Assembly (NCBI GenBank): GCA_017448375.1
Contig: JAFSLR010000283.1
Location: forward strand, 1-7,494
Origin: Synergistaceae bacterium
GTDB taxonomy: Bacteria > Synergistota > Synergistia > Synergistales > Aminobacteriaceae
Direction of reading: 5' to 3'
Length of the DNA: 7,494 nt
The notes under the pieces were generated by a model. The model was given only the letters and a program-made list of their open reading frames with translations. It was not told the DNA's origin and ran no database searches. Position 1 is the first letter of the stretch. Each line of letters starts with the position of its first letter. Below are positions 1 to 6,487 of the stretch, piece after piece. The translations under genes and the position numbers were made by a program.

Positions 1-904
1 GGGCAGACCGTTAATCAACATGGCCATGCAGACAGCGACAACAGGATTTGCGATCGGTGCATTCAGGGAGGGTGATAAATCGCTAGCAATTTACGGAGCA
101 TTCACGCCGGAGGAACGAAACAGGGCAGACCTTCTCAGCTCTCTTTTAGTGTGGTCGCCGACGGTGAACAGGGCAGTACCTTTGGGGACTGTATTCTCGA
201 AACTTGAGACATCATTCGAGGACGGGATAATCATACGCCGTGACAGAAGCCGAATGATTACGGCCATGAGCGAGATTAAGAACGGTGAGAACGCTGACGC
301 AATGATAGCGAGGATACGTCCAGCGATTGACGCAATGAAACTCCCTTTGGGCTACACGCTTGAATGGGGCGGGGAACATGAACTGTCTGATGAGTCGATT
401 GATGGAATGGCTGTAGCGTTTCCGGCTGCGATTTTGGCGATGTTTGTGATAATGATTTTCCTGTTTAACGGATTCCGACAGACCGCGATAATATTCTCGT
501 GCTTGCCGTTGATATTAATCGGTATGGTAATGGGATTGTGGGTTGCGGGAATGGACGTAAGTTTCATGGCGATTGTAGGGTTGCTGAGTCTTGTGGGAAT
601 GCTCGCGAAAAACTCAATCGTCCTTCTTGACCAGGTGAGCGCGGATTTTGCAGCGGGAAGGGACAAATACGAGGCAATAGTTGAGGACGGAATATCGAGG
701 CTTCGTCCTGTAGCAATGTCGGCACTTACGACCGTTCTGGGAATGCTCCCGCTTGTGTGGGATGTAATGTTCGGGTCAATGGCGGTTACGATTATGGCGG
801 GTCTTACGGTGAGTACGATATTGACGCTGCTGTTCATACCTGTGCTTACGGCGATTGCGTATAACGTTCCGTGTCCTGAAGATTACGATGATGACGAGGA
901 ATAA
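1..904 (+). CDS. RND-type multidrug efflux permease, C-terminal part (partial, left edge)
   Basis: Inner-membrane proton-driven pump of the AcrB/HAE1 type, which normally exports drugs or other amphiphiles through a periplasmic adaptor and an outer-membrane channel. The frame is open through base 2, so the Met at 20 is internal. About 300 of the usual ~1,000-1,050 residues are present. Numbering from that Met, residues 1-128 are the end of the second periplasmic (porter/docking) region, including the conserved stretch RRDRSRMIT (73-81) and GYTLEWGGEHE (111-121). Five hydrophobic segments follow (about 132-150, 155-175, 182-205, 231-250, 253-281), matching TM8-TM12. The TM10 motif GMLAKNSIVLLDQ (193-205) carries the lysine equivalent to the AcrB proton-relay lysine, and RLRPVAMSAL (227-236) is the conserved TM11 entry. 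The tail is strongly acidic (PEDYDDDEE). Neither adaptor nor outer-membrane gene is in the window; they may lie upstream. Family assignment is firm; the substrate cannot be told. Confidence 0.93.
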   Translation, partial: GRPLINMAMQTATTGFAIGAFREGDKSLAIYGAFTPEERNRADLLSSLLVWSPTVNRAVPLGTVFSKLETSFEDGIIIRRDRSRMITAMSEIKNGENADAMIARIRPAIDAMKLPLGYTLEWGGEHELSDESIDGMAVAFPAAILAMFVIMIFLFNGFRQTAIIFSCLPLILIGMVMGLWVAGMDVSFMAIVGLLSLVGMLAKNSIVLLDQVSADFAAGRDKYEAIVEDGISRLRPVAMSALTTVLGMLPLVWDVMFGSMAVTIMAGLTVSTILTLLFIPVLTAIAYNVPCPEDYDDDEE

Positions 905-1026
905 TGATGTTACAGTTTCAGGCTGATGAAGTCTCTGATGAAGAGAACGAAGAGATTTCACGCGCTCTTGAGAGTCTCACTGAGGAAGATTTGAAGATTG
1001 TAAGAAGCGAGATAATATTCATCTGA
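904..1026 (+). CDS. small acidic protein translationally coupled to the RND pump (hypothetical, 40 aa)
   Basis: I do not recognise this ORF. It begins in a TAATG arrangement, where the last base of the pump stop codon (902-904) is the first base of the ATG, so ribosomes ending the pump could restart here. A second ATG follows at 907 and is better placed relative to the purine run GAGGA at 896-900 (6 nt rather than 3). It encodes 40 residues with 12 Asp/Glu against 3 Arg/Lys, predicted mostly helical, with a core like ISRALESLTEEDLKIV and a hydrophobic end (SEIIFI). It has no membrane segment or signal peptide, so it is unlike the membrane-embedded pump partner AcrZ. The stop at 1024-1026 is 9 nt before the terminator stem. 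Coupling and terminator position favour a real gene; small size and lack of a known family keep confidence moderate. Confidence 0.45.
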   Translation: MMLQFQADEVSDEENEEISRALESLTEEDLKIVRSEIIFI

Positions 1027-1035
1027 TGAAACAAA

Positions 1036-1074
1036 AAGGGAGACTCCCCAAAAAGGAATCTCCCTTCAATTTTT
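1036..1074. terminator. bidirectional intrinsic terminator between convergent genes
   Basis: Perfect 8-bp arms AAGGGAGA (1036-1043) and TCTCCCTT (1059-1066) extend inward by three more pairs after one C/A mismatch (1045-1047 with 1055-1057), leaving a 7-nt A-rich loop. On the plus strand the stem is followed by CAATTTTT (1067-1074). On the minus strand it is followed by a T run from the A tract at 1033-1037. It would serve the pump/small-ORF transcript and the convergent binding-protein gene, whose stop is at 1077-1079. Confidence 0.85.
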
Positions 1075-1076
1075 CC

Positions 1077-2276
1077 CTAATACGCCGGAGAATATATCAG
1101 CGCATTTGTCCTCACAGTATCTAATGCTGAATACTCCCTGTTCCTTATCTCCACAATGAATACATCCCTAGCTGACGGCCTGTGAAGACTGGGTGATATA
1201 TTGAGCGTCTGACTCCCGAAAGGTATCCCCTGAACCCGTCCGAGATTCTGCAACAGCATTCCGCGAGGCATATTATCGACAGGCTGGGGCATGACTTCGA
1301 CCGCACGTTTCAGCCACTCACAGAGCGCAAGAGCTTTCCCGGCAGCAACAGAGTCGCTCACCTGCATAGCGCGTGTCCTCCATAACATTCGGCGGGTCTC
1401 AATGAATCCTCCGAGCGTTGAAAGCAATATATTCTGGTCGGCGAAAATCATTCCCCTGCACGACAAATACGCCTCGTCAGGTTCGGCAACATTCCAGAGC
1501 CGCCAGCTTGTGCGAATCCTCATGAAGTTCCGCCAAATCTCACGCGCTCCCATGCTCCCCATGAATGATATTACGACTCCGGCCTCTTCACCCTCGAAAC
1601 TCTCGATTTCCTCCGACATCATGAAGTAGCTGTCTCTCGCTGAAGCGTCCGTCCAGTAAGGCATCGGCATAAATCCGGCGTTGTCGAGGAGCGTATAGCA
1701 GATTTTAGCTTCGCGTTCTTGGTTGACGGTGAAACGGCTCGCCGCTAATGCTATTCTTTTGTCCTTCGCGTAAATCCTCTTTGCGTACTCCGTGAAGGCG
1801 TTGCACCTGTAATCCCTGAACATGTCGAGCGCAAAAATATTCATGATTGGACGGCCTCCCCTGTCAATCAAAACATTCTCGCCCCCCGAAAGCATTAAAG
1901 GTATATCAGCTCCGGCGAATCGTGAGACTAATATCTTGTCGTCTTCGGGCGAATTTGTGAAGCTCATTACGGCTATTGTGTGAGGATTGTTGATTGTACT
2001 TCGTGAGGGTAAGTCTGCACTTTCTGGCAAAAGAATGAATTTCACATCATGGCCGCCGATTCCGTTGCTTGATTCGGAGATTTCGCGCTCATACCACGTT
2101 AAAGCGGTCTTTACGGATTTTCCCGGCTCTTTGTCCCAGCCTGTTGAAGGAGGCACAGCGAGGACGTTCCACACCCAGTCGTGAGCCCTGTCATCGGGAG
2201 ACTGTAACGGGAACGCCCTTTTTGCCGTAATGTTGAGGCATAAAATGATTACGAGTAACGCAAAAATTTTACGCAT
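1077..2276 (-). CDS. periplasmic ligand-binding protein, Leu/Ile/Val-binding (type 1 PBP) like
   Basis: A 399-aa secreted protein. Residues 1-21 form a signal peptide (MRKIF, then a hydrophobic core LLVIILCLNI and a small-residue exit near Ala18/Ala21); there is no clear lipobox. The mature part resembles the type 1 periplasmic binding fold of amino-acid ABC receptors: the segment around 54-86 (VKTALTWYEREI...GIGGHDVKFILLPE) matches the family's first beta-alpha unit, where a helix leads to an 'IGGxxVxLI' turn. The end (DVFIVEIRNREYSAL, 371-385) matches the closing strands. Lobe features such as MSGG-like LMLSGGEN (127-134) are present, but overall similarity is modest and the ligand is unknown. 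No ABC permease or ATPase gene is near, so it may be an orphan receptor or sensor. It follows ompH by 18 bp, probably in one transcript. The upstream Shine-Dalgarno is poor (AAGAA), consistent with coupling to ompH. Confidence 0.7.
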   Translation of the reverse strand: MRKIFALLVIILCLNITAKRAFPLQSPDDRAHDWVWNVLAVPPSTGWDKEPGKSVKTALTWYEREISESSNGIGGHDVKFILLPESADLPSRSTINNPHTIAVMSFTNSPEDDKILVSRFAGADIPLMLSGGENVLIDRGGRPIMNIFALDMFRDYRCNAFTEYAKRIYAKDKRIALAASRFTVNQEREAKICYTLLDNAGFMPMPYWTDASARDSYFMMSEEIESFEGEEAGVVISFMGSMGAREIWRNFMRIRTSWRLWNVAEPDEAYLSCRGMIFADQNILLSTLGGFIETRRMLWRTRAMQVSDSVAAGKALALCEWLKRAVEVMPQPVDNMPRGMLLQNLGRVQGIPFGSQTLNISPSLHRPSARDVFIVEIRNREYSALDTVRTNALIYSPAY

Positions 2277-2294
2277 TAATTCTTGTGTGAAAAT

Positions 2295-2759
2295 TTATTT
2301 TTTGCGGGATAACTGCTGTATTACGTCCTGTGTTATGTCTACTCCGCCGATTAATACTACGAACTTGTCGAGGACTAACGTTAATTTCCTCTTCACGGCT
2401 ACTTCCCTTACTGCCTGTTCGCAGTCCTGGTATATCGGAGCCATTAGCCTCTGTTCTTCCTGTGCAAATTCCATTCTCTTGGCCTGTACTGCCTGAGCTT
2501 TCTTTGCTGTGTCAGTTTCTTTGTCGGCGGCGGCTTTAGCTTCGCTTTCCTTCTGGCGGGCAATGTTCGCTAACTGCTGGCGAACCTGATTCAAGCCGGG
2601 GTGATTGTCGAGGATTATTCCTCTGTCTACTATGCCTACAAAATCAGCGGTCGGGGGATTGGCTGTTGTTGATTTCTTTGCGGCTGAAGCTGATACTGCG
2701 AGTGCGGTTGTGAGAAGTGTTACGACGAGTGAAAGCAAGATGAGTTTTCTAAATGACAT
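2295..2759 (-). CDS. OmpH/Skp-family periplasmic chaperone
   Basis: A 154-aa protein of the OmpH/Skp family, periplasmic holdases that bind unfolded outer-membrane proteins on their way to the BAM machinery. Residues 1-27 are a signal peptide ending at an ASA-A site (about 24-27). A short beta segment with VGIVDRGIILDNHPGLNQV (41-59) follows. Next comes a long charged Ala/Lys/Glu/Gln coiled coil (about 57-122), the tentacle region of Skp. The final sheet is LTLVLDKFVVLIGGVDITQDVIQQL (126-150), a family hallmark (VLDK...GG.DIT..V...L). Length fits the family (about 150-170). The ATG has a strong AGGAGG at 2772-2777 with a rather long spacing of 12 nt. The usual companions bamA, lpxD or fabZ are not in the window. 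The next gene is a binding-protein-like gene. Confidence 0.9.
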   Translation of the reverse strand: MSFRKLILLSLVVTLLTTALAVSASAAKKSTTANPPTADFVGIVDRGIILDNHPGLNQVRQQLANIARQKESEAKAAADKETDTAKKAQAVQAKRMEFAQEEQRLMAPIYQDCEQAVREVAVKRKLTLVLDKFVVLIGGVDITQDVIQQLSRKK

Positions 2760-2810
2760 TATTACAATATTCCTCCTAATATTTTGTGAAACATAAAAAA
2801 TCCGCGTTGC

Positions 2811-2819
2811 ATTTTAACA
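2811..2819 (-). promoter_or_regulatory. candidate extended -10 promoter for ompH
   Basis: Read on the minus strand the site is TGTTAAAAT: a TG one base upstream of TAAAAT, which matches five of six bases of the sigma-70 -10 box. No good -35 box is found at 16-18 bp, which is tolerated in extended -10 promoters. Transcription would begin near 2804, giving a leader of about 45 nt with the AGGAGG ribosome site. It lies in the only sizeable gap (96 bp) between queT and ompH. Seen by eye only. Confidence 0.35.
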
Positions 2820-2855
2820 TTCAAACTTTGAGCGTAATAACGTAGAAATAACTAA

Positions 2856-3335
2856 TTAATCCCTGCAAATAATATTCTGTCTCTCAAGAATTTTCATCAA
2901 TGGCACTCCGACAAGGTAACACGCTCCAGCTTCGCCCAGTCCGACATAAATACATGTTGCGATTAACGGTGCTTCAATCATTACATGTAACATTACGCCG
3001 ATGATTATCATGTTTGAGATTACCGGCCATAACGCGGCGATGAAGAGATTTTTCGACTTTTTTGTGAGCCTTGTGAGAACGGCGGCGATGAGGGTCGCTA
3101 ATCCCCCGAAAATCATATCAGGAAGCCCGAATCCCCCGTAGAAATTCGAGAATACACACCCTATGTAAAGTCCCGGAATCGCTTCAGGCATGTAAAACGG
3201 AAGAAGTGTCAACGCCTCCGATACCCTGAACTGAACAGGGCCGTATGAAATTGGCGCAAGTAAAATTGTCAGGGCTGAATATACCGCCGCGATTAACGCC
3301 CCTCGCGCAATCTTTTTTGTTGTGATGTTAATGAT
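2856..3335 (-). CDS. queT: QueT-family queuosine-precursor transporter (ECF S component), non-canonical start
   Basis: A membrane substrate-capture subunit of an energy-coupling-factor transporter, family QueT, thought to import a queuosine precursor such as preQ0/preQ1. Counting from ATC at 3335 the protein is 159 aa, the normal family length. Hydrophobic segments lie at about 10-30, 55-72, 78-96, 105-130 and 132-152. The family signature (ALTILLAPISYGPVQFRVSEALTLLPF, about 21-47, then PEAIPGLYIG) is intact. The only ATG/GTG/TTG codon near the N terminus is a TTG at 3212. It sits inside that signature and would delete the first 41 residues, so it is not the real start. The frame opens right after the priA TGA (3336-3338), in the same frame. 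AAGGAG (3343-3348) lies 7 nt before ATC 3335 and 10 nt before ATT 3332. ATG 3339 overlaps the priA stop but meets TAA after three codons. Either a rare start or a one-base indel is implied. No preQ1 riboswitch is visible. Confidence 0.85.
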   Translation of the reverse strand: MINITTKKIARGALIAAVYSALTILLAPISYGPVQFRVSEALTLLPFYMPEAIPGLYIGCVFSNFYGGFGLPDMIFGGLATLIAAVLTRLTKKSKNLFIAALWPVISNMIIIGVMLHVMIEAPLIATCIYVGLGEAGACYLVGVPLMKILERQNIICRD

Positions 3336-5090
3336 TCATTCGCTCCTTACTGTGATATTGATGTACTGTGATTTTGTGTTCCTGAGAAATACTTTAGGCT
3401 CAAGAATTTTCCGGACGGCCTCAAGCGACTCACTGCTAACGTAGAAAGGCTGTGAATCATCTCCCGGATCCATCACGAAAATATTTGCCTCAAAGAATGA
3501 ATTGATTATATCATCTCTAAGAGTCTTGCTGCTGCATTCAACCTCAACAATATAACCGTAAGGCGGCAGCAAAAATTCTTCCCTCATTCGGAGCTCGTCA
3601 GGAATAAATTTCCCCCAGCCCCCCGAAAGAAATCCCGCAAGCCTCATTCCGTTTCGCCGTGCCTGAATCAGGAGTTTGCGCTCAGAGCCGGAGTCCCTTC
3701 CACGCCAATACGACTCGCAGAGCATACTGTAAACGTTGAAGCGGTTATCGTGATTCATTCGCCACAATTCCGAGTCCAAATCAAGCCACGCAACTAATGA
3801 CGGGTCAATCTTCCCGCAAAGCTCAAGCCCTTTATGCCCCGAAAGTATTAGCCCGTTAATGTCCGAAACTTTAACGCCGTCCGTGTAAATGTGAACGTCA
3901 TCAAAATATTTCCCCGCAATTTTCGCTAACGCCTCAATACCCGGCCTTCTCCCTATGAGCAAGTGATACCCGCACTTCTCGCACAAAGGCGGCAATTCAC
4001 GAATCATTCCGCAGCGTTTGCACTTGAGAATATCACCGTCATTCCTAGCCTGCATTATTCCTCCGCACTTGGGACACTTAACGGACTCTCCGCAGTTCCC
4101 GCAGAAAACCTCCGATGACTCGCCCGTCCTGTTAAGAATCCAGATGACATTATTACCCTTCGCAAGCTCCTTGTGAGTCCGGCTCGTTAAAGTGTATGTC
4201 AACGGTATATTCCCTTCAATGCCGGGCAATTCTTCCTTCCTCGAATTGTGAATGTCAGCGAGAATTATATTCTTTCGTTCAGGCTTCATGATTTCGCGGG
4301 GACGTTTGCGAATGTAGGTCTTCAATGACGGGATTCGTCCGGCCGTGATAAATTCAGCTCCGAGAAATGATGCCCTTTTACCTGCGAGGCTTCTTGCTGA
4401 AAGGTTAAGCGTGTAGGGAATGACATATGACGGGCTTGCTTCGTCCTCAACGATAATCTTACGGGGCATTAGAGGCGCAAACACTCCCCCCGGAGGAGCG
4501 ATAACGACTCTGAAATTCCGTGAATGTATCATCTTCCACATCTCAAAAAATTTCGGGCTTTCTGACTGCCACAAAACTGACTCGGCTTTGATACTCTCAG
4601 GAAGATTCATGAAGAATGATTTTGCTTCGTCCTTCTTGGGAAATAATATTAATGTTCGTTCGCTTCCTTCAATTTCAGAGAGAAAAAAATTAACCCGCTC
4701 TTCGTCCAACGGGTTAAAGAAATTCCGCTCTGTGAACTTTGTGGAAGGCATTACGTTTTCGGGAGGACGCATTAACTTTTCACCCGTCAAAACCTGAAAA
4801 GGCAACGAGGCTCTGAGGGATTTTGCCGCGCCTGACATGCTTACTTTTCCAGCCCACAACGACAAATCCCAAATATCAGAGTCAATAATTCTCCCATCAT
4901 CAATAATACCTTCAACGGGTTTTGCCTTAACGTTACGGGGCAGTTTCCCCTGAGACTCACCGAGAATGAAACCCGCGAATCTCGTCCCCCTTACGTCAAC
5001 AATCACCCTAACGCCCGATTCAATCTCAGTCTCAGACTCATACGTCAAAGCGTCAATCGAAAGTTCAGGAATAATAACGTCAACGAGCAA
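3336..5090 (-). CDS. priA: PriA-like replication restart protein (primosomal protein N') with degenerate helicase motifs
   Basis: PriA recognises abandoned replication forks and starts DnaB reloading. This copy has 584 aa against about 730 for E. coli. Residues 1-100 match the 3'-end DNA-binding domain (VDVIIPELSIDALTYE, RFAGFILGE). The helicase core is recognisable but damaged: the Walker A loop (GxTGSGKTE) is absent between 100 and 150, where the chain passes directly from LDEERVNFFLSEIE to RTLILFPKK. The DEEH box reads IIVEDEASPSY (212-222), and the GRAGR box is replaced by SYWRGRDSG (460-468). The zinc module is complete with eight cysteines (330, 333, 339, 342, 357, 360, 370, 373). The C-terminal domain contains REEFLLPPYG (503-512). 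It is probably an ATPase-inactive DNA-binding PriA, as noted for actinobacterial homologues. The TTG start at 5090 overlaps the coaBC end by 11 nt and has GGAG (5099-5102) 8 nt upstream. The frame is unbroken. Confidence 0.88.
   Translation of the reverse strand: MLVDVIIPELSIDALTYESETEIESGVRVIVDVRGTRFAGFILGESQGKLPRNVKAKPVEGIIDDGRIIDSDIWDLSLWAGKVSMSGAAKSLRASLPFQVLTGEKLMRPPENVMPSTKFTERNFFNPLDEERVNFFLSEIEGSERTLILFPKKDEAKSFFMNLPESIKAESVLWQSESPKFFEMWKMIHSRNFRVVIAPPGGVFAPLMPRKIIVEDEASPSYVIPYTLNLSARSLAGKRASFLGAEFITAGRIPSLKTYIRKRPREIMKPERKNIILADIHNSRKEELPGIEGNIPLTYTLTSRTHKELAKGNNVIWILNRTGESSEVFCGNCGESVKCPKCGGIMQARNDGDILKCKRCGMIRELPPLCEKCGYHLLIGRRPGIEALAKIAGKYFDDVHIYTDGVKVSDINGLILSGHKGLELCGKIDPSLVAWLDLDSELWRMNHDNRFNVYSMLCESYWRGRDSGSERKLLIQARRNGMRLAGFLSGGWGKFIPDELRMREEFLLPPYGYIVEVECSSKTLRDDIINSFFEANIFVMDPGDDSQPFYVSSESLEAVRKILEPKVFLRNTKSQYINITVRSE
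3343..3348 (-). promoter_or_regulatory. Shine-Dalgarno AAGGAG that sets the queT start
   Basis: AAGGAG lies inside the last codons of priA. Its spacing is 3 nt to the dead-end ATG at 3339 (too close), 7 nt to ATC at 3335 (ideal) and 10 nt to ATT at 3332. The spacing therefore supports initiation on a non-canonical codon at 3335 or 3332 rather than on the ATG. Confidence 0.55.
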
Positions 5091-6282
5091 TTAACCTGCT
5101 CCAAATCTCAAAGGATATATCTTCCTTCAATCCTGAAAACGTCTGCACAGCTTCAGACTCAGAGCGCGGAATAAGTTTCAACGTGTTCGTGTCTGACCTG
5201 AAGCCGGAATTTTCCGCCGTAACATCATTTGCGAGAATGTAATCGAGATTCTTGCGGACGATTTTAGCGCGGGCGTTCTCGGTTATGTTCTCGGTTTCAG
5301 CCGCAAAGCCTATGAGAATCTGCCCGGGACGTTTGAGCTTTCCAGCCTCCGATGAAATATCAGGGTTCTGCACAAGCTCAAGCGTCAATGTCTCTCTGCC
5401 TTCGCGTTTCAGCTTTCGGGGGGAAATCTCCTTTGCGCGGTAATCGCCGACAGCAGCCGCCTTCACTACGTAATCAGCCCACGAAAGATTCTCCCTCACA
5501 GCGTCAAGCATATCTCCGGCACTCTCTGCGCGTATCAATGTCATTCCGTAAGCGTCAACGTCAACAGGCCCGGCAATCAGTCTCACTTCCGCGCCCCTGT
5601 ACCACGCCGAACGAGCCATAGCCGTACCCATTTTCCCGCTTGAAGGGTTCGAGATGTAGCGAACGGGGTCAATGTATTCATGTGTCGGCCCGGCCGTAAC
5701 GATAACCTTCTTTCCGGCCATGTCTTGAGGGGTTAATGCACGGCGTATTTCGTGAATAATCTCTTTAGGTTCGGGCATTCTCCCTTTTCCGTAAACACCG
5801 CAGGCAAGCTCCCCTGATGAAGGCTCAATGACTTTAAGCCCGCGAGATTTCAAGGCTGAAATATTTGCCTGAGTCGCGGGATTGTCGTACATGTTGACGT
5901 TCATTGCGGGGAATATGAGAACGGGACATTTTGCGGCGATTACTGCTGACGTTAAGAGGTTGTCCGCTATGCCGTGCGAGATTTTAGCGAGAGTGTTCGC
6001 GGTGCAGGGTGAAATCACGAAGACTTCTGCCCATTCAGTGAGCTTTATGTGAGGGATTGTCGCGTCAAAATCACTGTCCGTCCAAACTTTTCGGCCTGAG
6101 AGAGTCTCAAGGGTCATCGGGGCAACGAAATTTTTTGCCGACTGAGTGAGGATAATCTCAGAGTCGCAGCCTGACTTCCTTATGAGGCGGATTAATTCGG
6201 GGGTTTTGTAGGCAGCAATACCGCCGGTTATGCCCAGAAGGATTTTACCGCTCTTAACGAATGACATATGACAACGGATCAT
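5080..6282 (-). CDS. coaBC: bifunctional phosphopantothenoylcysteine decarboxylase / phosphopantothenate-cysteine ligase
   Basis: CoaBC carries out two steps of coenzyme A synthesis in the cytoplasm: ligation of cysteine to 4'-phosphopantothenate (CoaB, CTP-dependent) and FMN-dependent decarboxylation to 4'-phosphopantetheine (CoaC). Its 400 aa is the full family length. CoaC domain, about 10-180: GKILLGITGGIAAYK (12-26), the catalytic histidine in IPHIKL (His78), PAMN (125-128), and the active-site cysteine flap ELACGVYGKGRMPEP (Cys161). CoaB domain, about 190-400: VTAGPTHEYIDPVRYISN (195-212), SSGKMG (214-219), KAAAVGDYR (274-282), KLKR (290-293) and GFAAET (325-330). All key residues are present, so it should be active. 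The start is uncertain: ATG 6282 overlaps rpoZ by 29 nt, while ATG 6267 (residue 6, MSFVKSGK) overlaps by 14 nt. Neither has a clear ribosome site, suggesting coupling to rpoZ. Confidence 0.96.
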   Translation of the reverse strand: MIRCHMSFVKSGKILLGITGGIAAYKTPELIRLIRKSGCDSEIILTQSAKNFVAPMTLETLSGRKVWTDSDFDATIPHIKLTEWAEVFVISPCTANTLAKISHGIADNLLTSAVIAAKCPVLIFPAMNVNMYDNPATQANISALKSRGLKVIEPSSGELACGVYGKGRMPEPKEIIHEIRRALTPQDMAGKKVIVTAGPTHEYIDPVRYISNPSSGKMGTAMARSAWYRGAEVRLIAGPVDVDAYGMTLIRAESAGDMLDAVRENLSWADYVVKAAAVGDYRAKEISPRKLKREGRETLTLELVQNPDISSEAGKLKRPGQILIGFAAETENITENARAKIVRKNLDYILANDVTAENSGFRSDTNTLKLIPRSESEAVQTFSGLKEDISFEIWSRLIAR

Positions 6283-6472
6283 TGACGGGGCTTGTTCCGT
6301 CTTCTATTTCCTGAAGTACGTTTGATATATAGCGTTCGTTGGCGGGATTAGTTTTGTCGACTGACTGACTTTCACTTTCCCGTCTTGCTTCTGCTGCAAC
6401 TTTTGCTGTAATCTCGTACTTGTTATCAGTTCCGCATTTTTCCGCTAACCATTCTATATCGTAAAACTTCAT
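6254..6472 (-). CDS. rpoZ: RNA polymerase omega subunit
   Basis: A 72-aa omega subunit, which folds around the beta' C terminus, assists polymerase assembly and in many bacteria forms part of a ppGpp site. The diagnostic stretch DNKYEITAKVAAEARRESES (16-35) parallels the conserved 'sRYelvlvaAkRAReL' helix. NPANERYISNVLQEIEDGT (42-60) parallels 'kpvtiAleEIaeGki'. The residues between (SQSVDKT) are a variable linker. Position immediately before coaBC and priA is the standard rpoZ context and raises confidence for this short, divergent protein. The ATG at 6472 has an excellent AAGGAGG with 7 nt spacing, located just after the stop of the preceding gene (15 nt gap). Its 3' end overlaps coaBC. Confidence 0.8.
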   Translation of the reverse strand: MKFYDIEWLAEKCGTDNKYEITAKVAAEARRESESQSVDKTNPANERYISNVLQEIEDGTSPVNDPLSYVIR

Positions 6473-6487
6473 TTTTATTCCTCCTTC

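Noticed and set aside
352..837. Long minus-strand ORF (161 codons) antisense to the RND gene
   Set aside because: It is a shadow: the plus frame encodes clear RND motifs and the antisense product has no recognisable family or ribosome site.
1291..1629. Plus-strand ORF antisense to the binding-protein gene
   Set aside because: The opposite frame has a signal peptide, family motifs and operon context; this one has none.
2785..2819. Possible terminator after queT (T run preceded by GCGG on the minus strand)
   Set aside because: No stem longer than about five A-T pairs forms next to the T run, so it is not a credible intrinsic terminator.
2856..3212. QueT as a 118-aa protein starting at TTG 3212
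   Set aside because: Matching QueT sequence (PISYGPVQFRVSEA) continues upstream in frame to 3335, so this start would cut into the first membrane helix and the family signature.
3328..3339. Programmed +1 frameshift at CAT-TAA-C, resembling the prfB site, to join ATG 3339 to queT
   Set aside because: It would occur on the third codon after initiation with no spaced stimulatory Shine-Dalgarno and no slippery CUU codon. It is mentioned only as an alternative in the queT finding.
4420..4797. Plus-strand ORF of 125 codons inside priA
   Set aside because: It overlaps conserved PriA sequence on the other strand and its product resembles no family; a shadow.
3336..5090. PriA as a pseudogene broken by mutation
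   Set aside because: The frame is intact over 584 codons with zinc cysteines and terminal domains conserved, so selective loss of helicase motifs is a better reading.
6265..6270. CATATG palindrome at the rpoZ/coaBC overlap as an operator
   Set aside because: A single six-base palindrome in coding sequence is expected by chance and has no flanking symmetry.
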